Below are positions 1 through 8,778 of a stretch of DNA of 64,000 bases, in pieces. The DNA is taken from positions 124,001 to 188,000 of the forward strand of contig CAVRSD010000003.1 of NCBI GenBank assembly GCA_963723765.1, in the 5' to 3' direction. The notes beneath the pieces were generated by a model. That model did not search any database. It had not been told where the DNA came from and was given only the letters and a program-made list of their open reading frames with translations. Numbering within the stretch: the stretch's first letter is position 1; each line of letters starts with the position of its first letter. A program made the translations under genes and the position numbers. The stretch is from DATBAX01 sp963723765. GTDB taxonomy: Bacteria > Acidobacteriota > Terriglobia > Terriglobales > Acidobacteriaceae.

Positions 1-113
1 CTGTCGCTGCAGAGCCCCACGTGCCCGGCCCGGGCTTCATTCGGCCTACGCCGAAAAAAGTAGCAATCAATTTCGCCCAGAGCGGGCCCCGAACCGCAGG
101 GTTACTCTCCGGC

Positions 114-323
114 CTACTCTTCATTGTCTGGATCTCGAATCGAGTCCGGAGTGGTGTCGGAAGTATCCTGCGGCGTCGACGCAATTACATAAGCGCCGCT
201 GGCCCATCTTCCCAAATCAATCGTCCGGCAACGTTCACTACAGAAGGGAAACTCATCGTCAGTCCGCTTGGTTTCCTTCTTGCAGATGGGACAACGCAGT
301 TTGAGATCGTTCTTGCTGGCCAT
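114..323 (-). CDS. yacG: DNA gyrase inhibitor YacG (zinc-binding)
   Basis: A 69-residue protein with the YacG zinc knuckle: CPICKK near residue 16 and FCSERCR near residue 27 supply four cysteines. The acidic C-terminal tail is also usual for the family. In E. coli YacG binds GyrB and inhibits gyrase. It lies 17 bases downstream of rimO on the same strand, so the two are probably cotranscribed. The family is recognised from motif and length; the role in this organism is inferred. Confidence 0.88.
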   Translation of the reverse strand: MASKNDLKLRCPICKKETKRTDDEFPFCSERCRTIDLGRWASGAYVIASTPQDTSDTTPDSIRDPDNEE

Positions 324-340
324 GTTCCTATGCAGAACTC

Positions 341-1836
341 CTACAGAATCTTTGCGACCAGATCGTAATCGTGAGACTCAGTGATTTCGCAGCGATAAAA
401 TTCACCCACCCGCGGAATGATCCCTTCCGGAACATCGTTTACAAAAACTTTCCCATCGATTTCCGGGGCATGCATGGCGGTGCGGCCTTCGAGCAGCAGA
501 TCGGTCTCCTCGGACATCCCTTCAAGTAACAGATCAACTTCTGTCCCGATAAGCGCCTTCTTCTTACGTTTGCTGATGCTCTTTTGAATCTGCATTACCC
601 GCTTGCGGCGCCGCTCGATTTCCCGGTCGGACAATTTTTCACCGTCTGCGAAGGCTTTCGCACCTTCCTGATCGGAATAGCCGAACGCCCCCATCCAGTC
701 AAATTCCACTTCACGCACAAAGTCACAAAGCTCTTCGAACTCTTTTTCGGTTTCTCCCGGAAATCCAACGATAAAAGAAGTTCGCAAGGTGACGCCGGGG
801 ATCGTCTTGCGCATCTTTTCGATGGAACGCAGAAAAATATCTGCGCCACCGCCACGTTTCATGCGTTTCAACGTGGTAGCTGACGCATGTTGAAGTGGTA
901 CATCAATGTAGGAGCAAATCTTTTCGTGCCCGGCAATGGTCTCCAGCAATCGCCCCGTGATCTTGTTGGGATACGCATACAGAAAACGGACCCATCGCAG
1001 CTCTTCGATCCCGGCCAGTTTTTCCAGCAATAGCGCGAGGCCATCTTTTAATCCGAAATCTTCGCCGTAGCAGGTCGTGTCCTGACCGATCAGAGTAATC
1101 TCCCGCACCCCGCTCATGGCCAACCGTTCCGCCTCGGCTACCACCGACTCAAAACGCCGCGAGCGAAACTTGCCGCGCAATTGAGGAATAATGCAAAAGC
1201 TGCAGGGATGATCACAACCCTCGGCGATCTTGATATACGCAGTGTGCGACGCAGTCGCCAGTATTCGCGGGGTAGTTTCGTCGTAAAGATAGTTGGGCAG
1301 GTCGGCGATGGCGCCATCCCAGGTCTCGCGGGAGAAGCGGCCTTGCGCTTCGCGTGAATCGCCTTCGGCCCGTGACCCAGAATATGAAACGGCGAGTTCG
1401 TGACCGGAGCTGGACTTGAAACCACGCCCGCCGCCGCCAGAATCTTTTCCAGTTCCCCCGTGCCGACAACTGCATCCACTTCCGGAATATTCTTCCGAAT
1501 CTCGTCGCGATAACGCTCCACCAGGCAGCCGGCAACAATCAGCTTGCGAGCGTGGCCATCCGTCTTATGCCGCGCCATCTCCAAAATTGTGTTTACCGAT
1601 TCCTGCTGAGCGCTGGCGATAAACGAGCAGGTATTGACCACAATCACGTCAGCATCTTCAGCGCGCCGGGTGAGTTCCGCCCCCGCGTGGGCCAGCATGC
1701 CCATCATCACTTCGCTGTCCACCAGGTTCTTGGGGCACCCCAGGCTGACAAAACCCACTTTGGTGGGAACATGCGGAACCGGTTGCGCGGCTTTGGGAGC
1801 GTCCAGGACGGCCACAGTTGGGTTCTTGTCAGGCAT
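341..1836 (-). CDS. rimO: Ribosomal protein S12 methylthiotransferase RimO (frameshifted)
   Basis: Radical SAM enzyme that methylthiolates an aspartate of ribosomal protein S12. The N-terminal UPF0004 domain is read in one frame (VGFVSLGCPKNLVDSE, VNTCSF, VAGCLVERY, supplying three cluster cysteines) down to about position 1400. The rest is read in another frame: TAYIKIAEGCDHPCSFCIIP carries the CxxxCxxC radical SAM cluster at about 1180-1215, followed by IGQDTTCYGED and a TRAM-like C-terminus. Joining the frames near 1345-1400 with one added base gives about 498 residues without a stop. Both halves are well conserved, so one missing base in the sequence is more likely than decay. It is followed by yacG. 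Confidence 0.85.
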
Positions 1837-2006
1837 GCAATCCTTCTATTTTAGCATCGATGAACACCCCTCCTGAGTTGTCTGGCTGAGAAGCCTAAGC
1901 CGGAAGCTAGGAGCTAGAAGCTTGCTTGCACCAATCGAGGCAATCATCTCCGCTGGTGCAGCGTGCTAGGCTGGTTTCAATCACTTAGGCGATATTGGGA
2001 GGCCAG

Positions 2007-2666
2007 ATGGTGCGGCAACGGTTCGGCTTTACGATCCTCATGGCACTCGTCATTCCCATGGGGATTGCCCTGGCGGGAACCTCCGCCGCCCAGGACGCGG
2101 ATGTCGTTCCTCCTAAGAACGAAGTAACTGGAATCCTTGGGCGCACGTTTATCAACGACCCGCACGTGGCCGCCTACGGCTCAGACCTGCTCTTCAGCAA
2201 TGGGATTAGCTTTGAAGTTAGCTATGGATGGCGATTCCGGGAAAATGACGTCTACTCCCTCACCGCCGAACTCCCCGTGCTTTTTAATCCCCACGAAAAG
2301 CTGGATTTCGTCCAGAACGTAACTCCGCAAAGTTACCATTCCTACTTTCTCACCCCATCTCTCCGGGCCAATCTGTTGCCCCGGACTTACCTTTCGCCCT
2401 GGGGCAGCATCGGTCTTGGGCTTGGTCACTTCAGTTCCAGTTCCCAGTTGGAATTCGAAGGCGGCCCCAATCCGGGAAAGACCGGCAGCACCGGTGTCGT
2501 GCTTCAGTTCGGCGCTGGATTGGACGTGAGAATTACGCATCGGCTGGCCCTGCGCACCGAAGTTCGGGATTATTGGAGCGGAGTGCCGCAGGTAAACGTG
2601 GATACGGGGAGAAGCCGTCAGAACAATTTATTCGTCGGGAGTGGAGTCATCTGGCACTTTAATTAA
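2007..2666 (+). CDS. Outer membrane beta-barrel protein
   Basis: A 219-residue exported protein. A signal peptide of about 27 residues (MVRQRFGFTILMALVIP, cleaved near SAAQD) is followed by alternating hydrophobic/polar strands and a terminal aromatic-rich strand ending WHFN, typical of OmpA-like or OmpW-like barrels. The ATG at 2007 has GGGAGG at 1997-2002; an in-frame TTG at 1995 overlaps that ribosome site and is less likely. I see no PagL catalytic signature. The 3' end overlaps the convergent transglutaminase gene by 39 bases. The exact family is not recognised. Confidence 0.75.
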   Translation: MVRQRFGFTILMALVIPMGIALAGTSAAQDADVVPPKNEVTGILGRTFINDPHVAAYGSDLLFSNGISFEVSYGWRFRENDVYSLTAELPVLFNPHEKLDFVQNVTPQSYHSYFLTPSLRANLLPRTYLSPWGSIGLGLGHFSSSSQLEFEGGPNPGKTGSTGVVLQFGAGLDVRITHRLALRTEVRDYWSGVPQVNVDTGRSRQNNLFVGSGVIWHFN

Positions 2667-4868
2667 CTTTAACTGGCCACGCCGCCGGTTTCGTCGCGGA
2701 CTGCTGACAATCTCTTCGTACAGTTCCGGCAAATGTCGGGCATCCTCGGCCGATTCTCCAAAACGCGCACTTTCGTATCTTCGCGTGAACTCCTCCACCT
2801 GTTTTCGCATGACCGCGTCATCAATCGAAATCACGAACTCACCTGGCGTTTGCGCTGGGGACTTGCGCCAACCCTGACGAGCCACCTTGCGCGTCATCCG
2901 TTCGTACCAAATGGTCGCAGCCAGCTGCGGAGATTTTTCGGGGCGCGCCGCCAATCGAAGCTTGCCCACCGCTCTCCACAAGCGCCCGGAGTTCGCTCCC
3001 AGCACAAGCAGGATCGCCAGCAGAATTCCTGCGACACTCCATCGCACGGGCGAGCGTCCCAGGGTTTCATGCGTGTGACGAGCCCCTGTTAGCAGTGCCT
3101 CGTATTTCTTCTTGGCCCAGACCCGAAGATTTTGCAGCAACTCCCGTCCGTTGTGCGTCGTGCTGAAGGCCAAATGCTGTTGGTGCCCCAAATCATAGTT
3201 AACAATCCACTCCCGCCAGAACGAGGCCAATGCGTCGGTGTACAAACTCAAACGCCTCCAACCTGTGGACATCTCCGGTGGCGCTGCCGGCGTGGGGTCA
3301 AAACTTATCCAGCCATATCCAGGAAAATAAGCTTCCACCCACGAGTGGGCATTACTTGCCCGGACCAAATACTGGGAGGTCAGGTCATTGAACTCTCCGG
3401 TCCGAAAACCATTCACCATGCGCGTGGGGATTTGCAGGCTCCGCAGCATGACTGCCATGGAGGAAGCAAAGTACTCGCAGTGTCCCTGCTTGCGTTCAAA
3501 CAGGAATTCCGCCAAAGGATCACGAGGAATTTTGCTCGAAAGCTGCAGCGTGTAGCCGTAATGGGTCTGAAGATATCTTTCGATGGCCACCGCGCGGTCG
3601 TAGTTATTGTCTGCCTGAGCGGTAATCTGTTGTGCCAGCAGCGGAATGCGCGGATCGAGCCGGGGCAATTGCAGATAATTCGCTAGAACGTCCGGAGGAT
3701 AACTGACATACGCCGTGCGCAATTGCGCCGGGCCCGCTTGGGCAATGTTTGAAGTCGCCTCATAGGTGCTGATCGGATGCTCGGGATCCAAATCGAATAC
3801 CGCGCCGCCGTCGTCCTCCGCGATAAGACGATAATTTCCGGTCAGGTCTCGCGGGGTGGCTGCAAGAAAGAAAACATTCGTGCCAACGGGCTCCATCAAC
3901 ACCTTGTAATGGATCGGATTGCTCACACTTTGCGTACGAAGGGTTTCCGATTGGGCAGGCCCTGGCCAAAGCGCAAAGCTATTATCCGGCGAACGGCGTT
4001 GCAGGTAGCGCTGGTGCGGGTTCGACCAAACCCTGCCGTCGAACAGGCTGAGGCTCACTCCGCGCCATTTCAAATCGAAGGCGCCATTTTTGTCGCCATC
4101 GATCTGAATGTGCATCACTACCGAATTCGATTGTTGTATTTGCCCAATACGCCCCAGTTCCACGCGGTCGGCAAATCCAGTGCTGAAATCGCTGCCGGGG
4201 CTGTAAGCCGTGAGATAGGCTGCGGAGACGCGCGGCAAAAGAAAGAAAATGCCCGCCGCCGTCAGCAGGATGCACAACACAATCCCCGGTGCCACTCCCG
4301 CCAGAGAAAAAGCCATCTGCCGGTAAGCCTGGTGCCTCGAAGAGTCTTTAGCGTTGATGGTGGCTTTGGCCGCAGCATGCTTCATTTCCATCAGGATGAA
4401 GGTTGCGACGGCCATGAGCATGAAGCCGGCGAACGCCAGCAGAAAGATGCTATTGACCGTGAGCACGGCCGCGGCCAGCACCATTAAAAACGCAATCACC
4501 GATAGGAAGTAGTGGTCGCGGTCGCGTTGCGCCGAGAACAATCGCACCACCATGACAAAAAGTACAAGGTGTACAGTCGCGCCTAAAAAAGCGGCGGAGA
4601 CCACAAAATAATCCGCCAAATAGAAAGCTGCGTACCCGATGGTAAGAACCGTCGTCCAACGTTCCGGGATAAGCCAGACGCGCCGCTTGGCCAAGAGATA
4701 TCCGCGAAATAAAAGCGCGGCACTGACCAACAAGACGGTGATCCCACCCAAGCCGCCGGTTGCTGCCAGCGTCCCAAAGCCGGTGAATACCAGCAGATAG
4801 AGCGCAACTTCAAAATAGCGCTGGACTGCCGCTGGCAACGGGATCTTCGTCGATGAAGGGCGGTTCAT
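2628..4868 (-). CDS. TgpA-like transglutaminase membrane protein (DUF3488)
   Basis: About 746 residues. The N-terminal third has several hydrophobic helices (DUF3488). A transglutaminase core follows with the triad visible as GHCEYFASSM (Cys), NAHSWVEAYFPGYGW (His) and FDPTPA (Asp). One further helix (SVAGILLAILLVLGAN) and a DUF4129-like tail complete it. TgpA proteins are inner-membrane enzymes with the catalytic domain in the periplasm; substrates are poorly known. The open frame runs upstream to 5081, but that would cover the SRP RNA. The ATG at 4868 (MNRPSSTKI) just before the first helix is the better start. Confidence 0.85.
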   Translation of the reverse strand: MNRPSSTKIPLPAAVQRYFEVALYLLVFTGFGTLAATGGLGGITVLLVSAALLFRGYLLAKRRVWLIPERWTTVLTIGYAAFYLADYFVVSAAFLGATVHLVLFVMVVRLFSAQRDRDHYFLSVIAFLMVLAAAVLTVNSIFLLAFAGFMLMAVATFILMEMKHAAAKATINAKDSSRHQAYRQMAFSLAGVAPGIVLCILLTAAGIFFLLPRVSAAYLTAYSPGSDFSTGFADRVELGRIGQIQQSNSVVMHIQIDGDKNGAFDLKWRGVSLSLFDGRVWSNPHQRYLQRRSPDNSFALWPGPAQSETLRTQSVSNPIHYKVLMEPVGTNVFFLAATPRDLTGNYRLIAEDDGGAVFDLDPEHPISTYEATSNIAQAGPAQLRTAYVSYPPDVLANYLQLPRLDPRIPLLAQQITAQADNNYDRAVAIERYLQTHYGYTLQLSSKIPRDPLAEFLFERKQGHCEYFASSMAVMLRSLQIPTRMVNGFRTGEFNDLTSQYLVRASNAHSWVEAYFPGYGWISFDPTPAAPPEMSTGWRRLSLYTDALASFWREWIVNYDLGHQQHLAFSTTHNGRELLQNLRVWAKKKYEALLTGARHTHETLGRSPVRWSVAGILLAILLVLGANSGRLWRAVGKLRLAARPEKSPQLAATIWYERMTRKVARQGWRKSPAQTPGEFVISIDDAVMRKQVEEFTRRYESARFGESAEDARHLPELYEEIVSSPRRNRRRGQLKLIKVPDDSTPDE

Positions 4869-5045
4869 GAATACTGGCTCGTAATTAACTTGTACTCCAT
4901 TGTTCCGCGATCCGCGAACGAAGGGAAGGGTACCGAGGTGTACGTCGTCTTTAGTGGACTCTGACCAGTTCCTGTTCGTTTGTTTTCTGACGGCTAACGG
5001 CCAACGGCCAAGGGCTAACCGCCTAGCAGTGTTAAAATCAAATTG

Positions 5046-5150
5046 GTCAGGCATCGGTCCTACGCGACGTTCTCTCGCCAACCCCGCCAGGTCCGGAAGG
5101 AAGCAACGGTAACGAGCTCTTGCGTGTGCAGTGGGTCGCCGGTGCCTGAC
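5046..5150 (+). ncRNA. ffs: Small signal recognition particle RNA (4.5S type)
   Basis: The conserved apical domain is plain: GCCAGGTCCGGAAGGAAGC at about 5086-5104 followed by AACGGTAACG, with the GGAA tetraloop and the asymmetric loop that binds Ffh. The ends pair: GTCAGGCATCGG at 5046-5057 with CCGGTGCCTGAC at 5139-5150, one G-U pair. The length of about 105 nt fits the Alu-less bacterial form. TTAAAAT at 5032-5038 could be the -10 box. The RNA lies between the divergent transglutaminase gene and fabH. Exact ends are inferred from the terminal helix. Confidence 0.93.
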
Positions 5151-5230
5151 TTATTTTGCGAACGTTCCGCAAGCGTTAGACTTTCTTCTCTCAATCATTC
5201 ACAATAATTGGTTTTATTCAGGAGAAATCA

Positions 5231-6229
5231 TTGAGCCAGCTCGTCCGCGCCAAAATCAGCGCCCTCGGTACCTACGTCCCACCCCGCGTTCTCACCAACG
5301 CCGATCTGGAAAAGATGGTCGAAACTTCCGACGAATGGCTGATGAGCCGCACTGGCATCCGCGAACGGCACATCGTCGAAAAAGGCGTGGCCACCAGTGA
5401 CCTGGCGGTGGAAGCGGCCAAGAAAGCTCTCGCACAGCGCGGCCTGCTGCCCACGGATCTGGAAGCCATTATTGTCGGCACCGTGACCCCGGACATGTTT
5501 TTCCCATCCACTGCATGCCTGGTGCAGAACAAGCTGGGAGCCAAGGGAGTGTGGGGGTTCGATCTTTCGGCGGCTTGTTCTGCCTTCGTCTATGCGTTGC
5601 AAACGGGCGCTCAGTTCATCGCTTCGGGCGCGCACAAGAAAGTCATGGTGATTGGCGCGGATGTGATGTCCTCCATCCTCGACTACACCGACCGCGCCAC
5701 CTGCGTCCTTTTCGGAGATGGTGCCGGCGCCGTCATCCTGGAACCTGCGGAAGATGATTCTGTTGGCATTATCGATTTCATCCACGAAGTGGATGGCTCG
5801 GGTGGCTGCTCGCTCTTCATGCCGGGTGGCGGCAGTCTGAATCCTTCGACTCACGAGACCGTAGACAAGAAAATGCACTACGTTCACCAGGACGGCGGAG
5901 CGGTATTCAAGTTTGCCGTACGCAAACAACTCGAAGTCTGCGAAAAGTTATTGGAGCGCAATGGCCTTAAAGTCAGCGACATCGATGTGTTCATCCCGCA
6001 TCAGGCCAACAAGCGCATCATCACCGCAACTGCGGAACGACTGGGCCTGCCCGAAGAAAAGATCGTAATCAACATAGACCGTTTCGGCAACACCACGGCA
6101 GGGACCATTCCTTTGGCCATGAATACGGCCATCGAAGAAGGAAAGTTGAAGAAAGGCAATTTGGTGCTGCTGGCGTCGGTCGGAGCGGGATTTACCGTGG
6201 GTGCGACGTTGCTGCACTGGGCGTATTAG
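5231..6229 (+). CDS. fabH: 3-oxoacyl-ACP synthase III (KAS III)
   Basis: Condenses acetyl-CoA (or a branched primer) with malonyl-ACP to start fatty acid synthesis. At 332 residues it has family length. The triad is present: Cys in DLSAACSAF, His in PHQANKRI, Asn in RFGNTTAGT. The start is TTG at 5231, supported by AGGAG at 5220-5224 six bases upstream and by the family N-terminus; no nearby ATG fits. It follows the SRP RNA and stands alone; a hairpin at 6338-6356 may end its transcript. Confidence 0.95.
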   Translation: MSQLVRAKISALGTYVPPRVLTNADLEKMVETSDEWLMSRTGIRERHIVEKGVATSDLAVEAAKKALAQRGLLPTDLEAIIVGTVTPDMFFPSTACLVQNKLGAKGVWGFDLSAACSAFVYALQTGAQFIASGAHKKVMVIGADVMSSILDYTDRATCVLFGDGAGAVILEPAEDDSVGIIDFIHEVDGSGGCSLFMPGGGSLNPSTHETVDKKMHYVHQDGGAVFKFAVRKQLEVCEKLLERNGLKVSDIDVFIPHQANKRIITATAERLGLPEEKIVINIDRFGNTTAGTIPLAMNTAIEEGKLKKGNLVLLASVGAGFTVGATLLHWAY

Positions 6230-6296
6230 CGAATGCTGATTTTGTTACACGAAGAGAGCCGGAAAACATTCTCGCTATGTGCGCCACCGTGGAAGA

Positions 6297-6360
6297 GCGG
6301 CGCTTAAGCGCCGCGTAATCATTGCTCTGCTTGTAACGCGGGCCTGGAAGGCCCGCTCTT
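6297..6360 (+). terminator. Paired hairpins after fabH, possible terminator/repeat
   Basis: The palindrome GCGGCGCTTAAGCGCCGC (6297-6314) is followed by a second stem, GCGGGCC (6338-6344) with GGCCCGC (6350-6356), then TCTTTC. The second stem with its short T-rich tail could terminate fabH. A similar GCGCTTAAGCGC core recurs at 54828-54843, so this is also a dispersed repeat. Further on, at about 6415-6455, is a copy of the CTCGGAATGACA-type intergenic repeat. Confidence 0.45.
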
Positions 6361-6483
6361 TCATGGTGGTGTATGCAGTATTCTGAATGTACGGTGACAT
6401 GCGCCGCCGGCAGACAGCGGATTCCTCGGCGCTGCGCTTCTCGGAATGACAAGAACTGTCGGGTCTTTCTAGTGTGTCGCTTT

Positions 6484-8551
6484 CTAGATTCCGGCGTCGG
6501 TTTTTTTCTGGACCTCGAACGCCTTCGATAGATATTTACGGGCTTCGTCCATGGCGCCTTGGGTGTTGTCGTTGGTCTGCAAGGCCTGGCGGTATTCGTT
6601 GGTGGCGCGTTCGCGTTGACCGGTGACGTCGAAAATCTTGCCTAGCTGGACATGGCTCCAGACTTCGGTCCAACGCGGTTCGCCGTCTCCGTTCAGGCTT
6701 TCGCGATAGGCATTGGCGGACGCCTGATAGTTTCTCTGCTGAAAAAATACTTCGGCAATGCGATAGTGCGCCAGCGAGCTGTTCTTGTTATTTTCCAGAG
6801 CTTTATTGAATTCCAGTAGCGCGCCGGCCAGATCTCCTTGCTGGGTCAAAGCTTGTCCGCGCTGAATGGACGCCCGCAGCTTGATGTCGGTGGAATTTTT
6901 CAGCACGCGATTTTCGGGATCGACCGAAATGCGGCGCGGTTTGCCGAACGTCTCTACCGTAAACGCGGAATCGGTACCGACTACTTCGAGGCGTTTGTCT
7001 TCGGTTTTGCCGTCAGTATCAATTTTCAAATCGACCGGCATGCGGAACAGGTCGAGGTCCTGGGTAATCTGACCTACAACACGGAAACCAGGAGCTTTGT
7101 CGTCTTTTTTGGGAGCTGCTTTCTCGCTCTTAGGGCTGCCGCCGAGCCGGTAAACCGTGTATTTCACTTTAAATTCAGGAGCGCCGGTGGAATCCAGCCA
7201 TTGGGAAAAGAACCAGGTGAGTTGATCGCCGTAGTCCTTTTCGGCGATGGCTTTGAAATCATCGAGCGACGCGGACTTGCCGGCATATTGCGAGGCGAAA
7301 GTACGCATGGTCTCGTTGTACTTTTCGTCTCCCTCGACCCAGCGCAGCATGTGCAGGATCATGGCGCCTTTGTCAGTCACGAGCGACTGAAACTCGGGCG
7401 AGAAAAGATCAAGCTTGCCCGCGCTCGAGAGTGGGACGGTGTCATAAGCCAGTGCGCCGACGGACATGTCTTTCACGGTTTCTTCCAGGGCCAGAGGGCC
7501 CGCAGCCTGCTCTACGTAGCGGGCCTCGGAATACCGGGAAAATCCGTCAGTCAGCCACCAGTCGTCGTGCGACTCGGGACTCACGGAAACTCCCCACCAT
7601 TGGTGGGCGATGGTATTGGCCAGCAGGCGATAATTGATTTTCTCAGTGACGGCGCGGCTGGCAATGCATGCCACCTCGGGAGCCCAGGCGGAGGGCAACG
7701 TATCGTCGGGCAGTTCGACGACCCGCAGCGTCGTGGAAGGTGCGGTTCCGTACAAAGTCACGAAGTAAGTGAATTCTTTGATGGCGGTTTCAGCATATTC
7801 CGCGCCCAGCGCCTGATGATTGGGCTTGAAGAAAACGTGCAGGTCGAGGCCGGCTTCGTCGCTTTTATATTCCTGGAAAGATCCGGCAACGATGGTGCCG
7901 GGGAAACTGGGCTTGTCCCAAACGAAACTGAAAGTCTTGGTGGTTATTGGCGTCGGCAGCGGCTTTTTTCGATGCGGGAGGAGTGCTTACCGTTTCCTTT
8001 CCGCTCCCGATGACGATCATGTGGCTGGGCACCGTAAAATTCATGGTCGCGGTGAAGCGATTGATTCCATAGTTATTTACGGGAAACCAATCGCCCGCGT
8101 ACAGCAGATAACTGGTGTCATCGCCAACATAGGCGAGCTTGAGGCCTTGTACGGGACTGTCGTCGGCGGAATCAAGTACGCCTTCGTAGTCGAAAGTCAG
8201 AGTGGTTGAGCTGCCTTTAGGGAGCGTCGCTGCGAGCGGCACACGCACGGTGGAATCCTGGGTAACCCGTTCGGCAGTCAACAACTTGCCGGTGGCATCC
8301 GTGACTTTGCTGATGCGCAAATCATTGTGCAGGTTGAAGGTCGCAATGGTGAGATCGTCGAGCGCGGTGAACTTGACGACTACATGCGCGAGGAGTTTAT
8401 GGGCATGGGGCGTCAGTTCGGCGGAGATCTGGTAATCATCCACGTGCAACCGCGTTTTATCCGCGGCCCGGGCAGGCAAGGAGATCAACAAAAGTGAGAG
8501 CACAATACAGGCGATGAGTGCCCGACGCTGGCGCCGAGGTTGAAAGAGCAT
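6484..8551 (-). CDS. M1 aminopeptidase-like protein with TPR tail, zinc site lost (frameshifted)
   Basis: About 688 residues once one extra C near 7945 is removed. A signal peptide (MLFQPRRQRRALIACIVL) is followed by the M1 N-terminal beta domain, an M1-like catalytic domain and C-terminal TPR repeats. The M1 zinc motif HExxH-WWG reads NTIAHQWWG here, so the first zinc histidine and the catalytic glutamate are both replaced. The third ligand region reads WLTDGFSRY where the family has WLNEGF, and no GxMEN motif is seen. The protein is probably exported but not an M1 peptidase; a binding or scaffold role is a guess. The ATG at 8551 has AGGAGA upstream. Confidence 0.75.
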
Positions 8552-8746
8552 CAAGAACGGTCTCCTGGGAAATGCCCCACTGATCTCTATGATGAAGATT
8601 GTTACGCAAAAGATGCTGGTAGGACAAGGCTTAGGGGGAATTCTTGACATTTGGGGGTTTCGGGGGCGAGGGATCAGAAAAGAGCGAGCTTGGCTTGCTG
8701 CGCAGACGAGGCGTCCGCGCCTACGTAATTCTCCTCGCCGCTAGCG

Positions 8747-8778
8747 CACGTAGGGGCGGGTGCCCTCACCTGCCCAGG
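8747..8778 (-). repeat. Palindromic repeat copy at the lpxB 3' end
   Basis: Copy of the window's double-hairpin repeat family: a CACGTAGGGG edge, then stem GGGCGGGTG (8754-8762) with CACCTGCCC (8767-8775). The lpxB stop codon (8766-8768) lies inside it, so the repeat supplies the end of that gene. Only the second hairpin and the edge are present. Confidence 0.6.

Noticed and set aside
584..883. Plus-strand frames over rimO, and similar long frames opposite other genes
   Set aside because: They are antisense to conserved genes and open only because of GC-rich codon use.
4869..5081. N-terminal extension of the transglutaminase frame up to 5081
   Set aside because: It would run antisense over the SRP RNA, and the extra residues lack any domain; the ATG at 4868 sits right before the first membrane helix.
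6230..6483. CRISPR array suspected from repeated text
   Set aside because: The repeats are palindromes of different kinds with no regular spacing or spacers.
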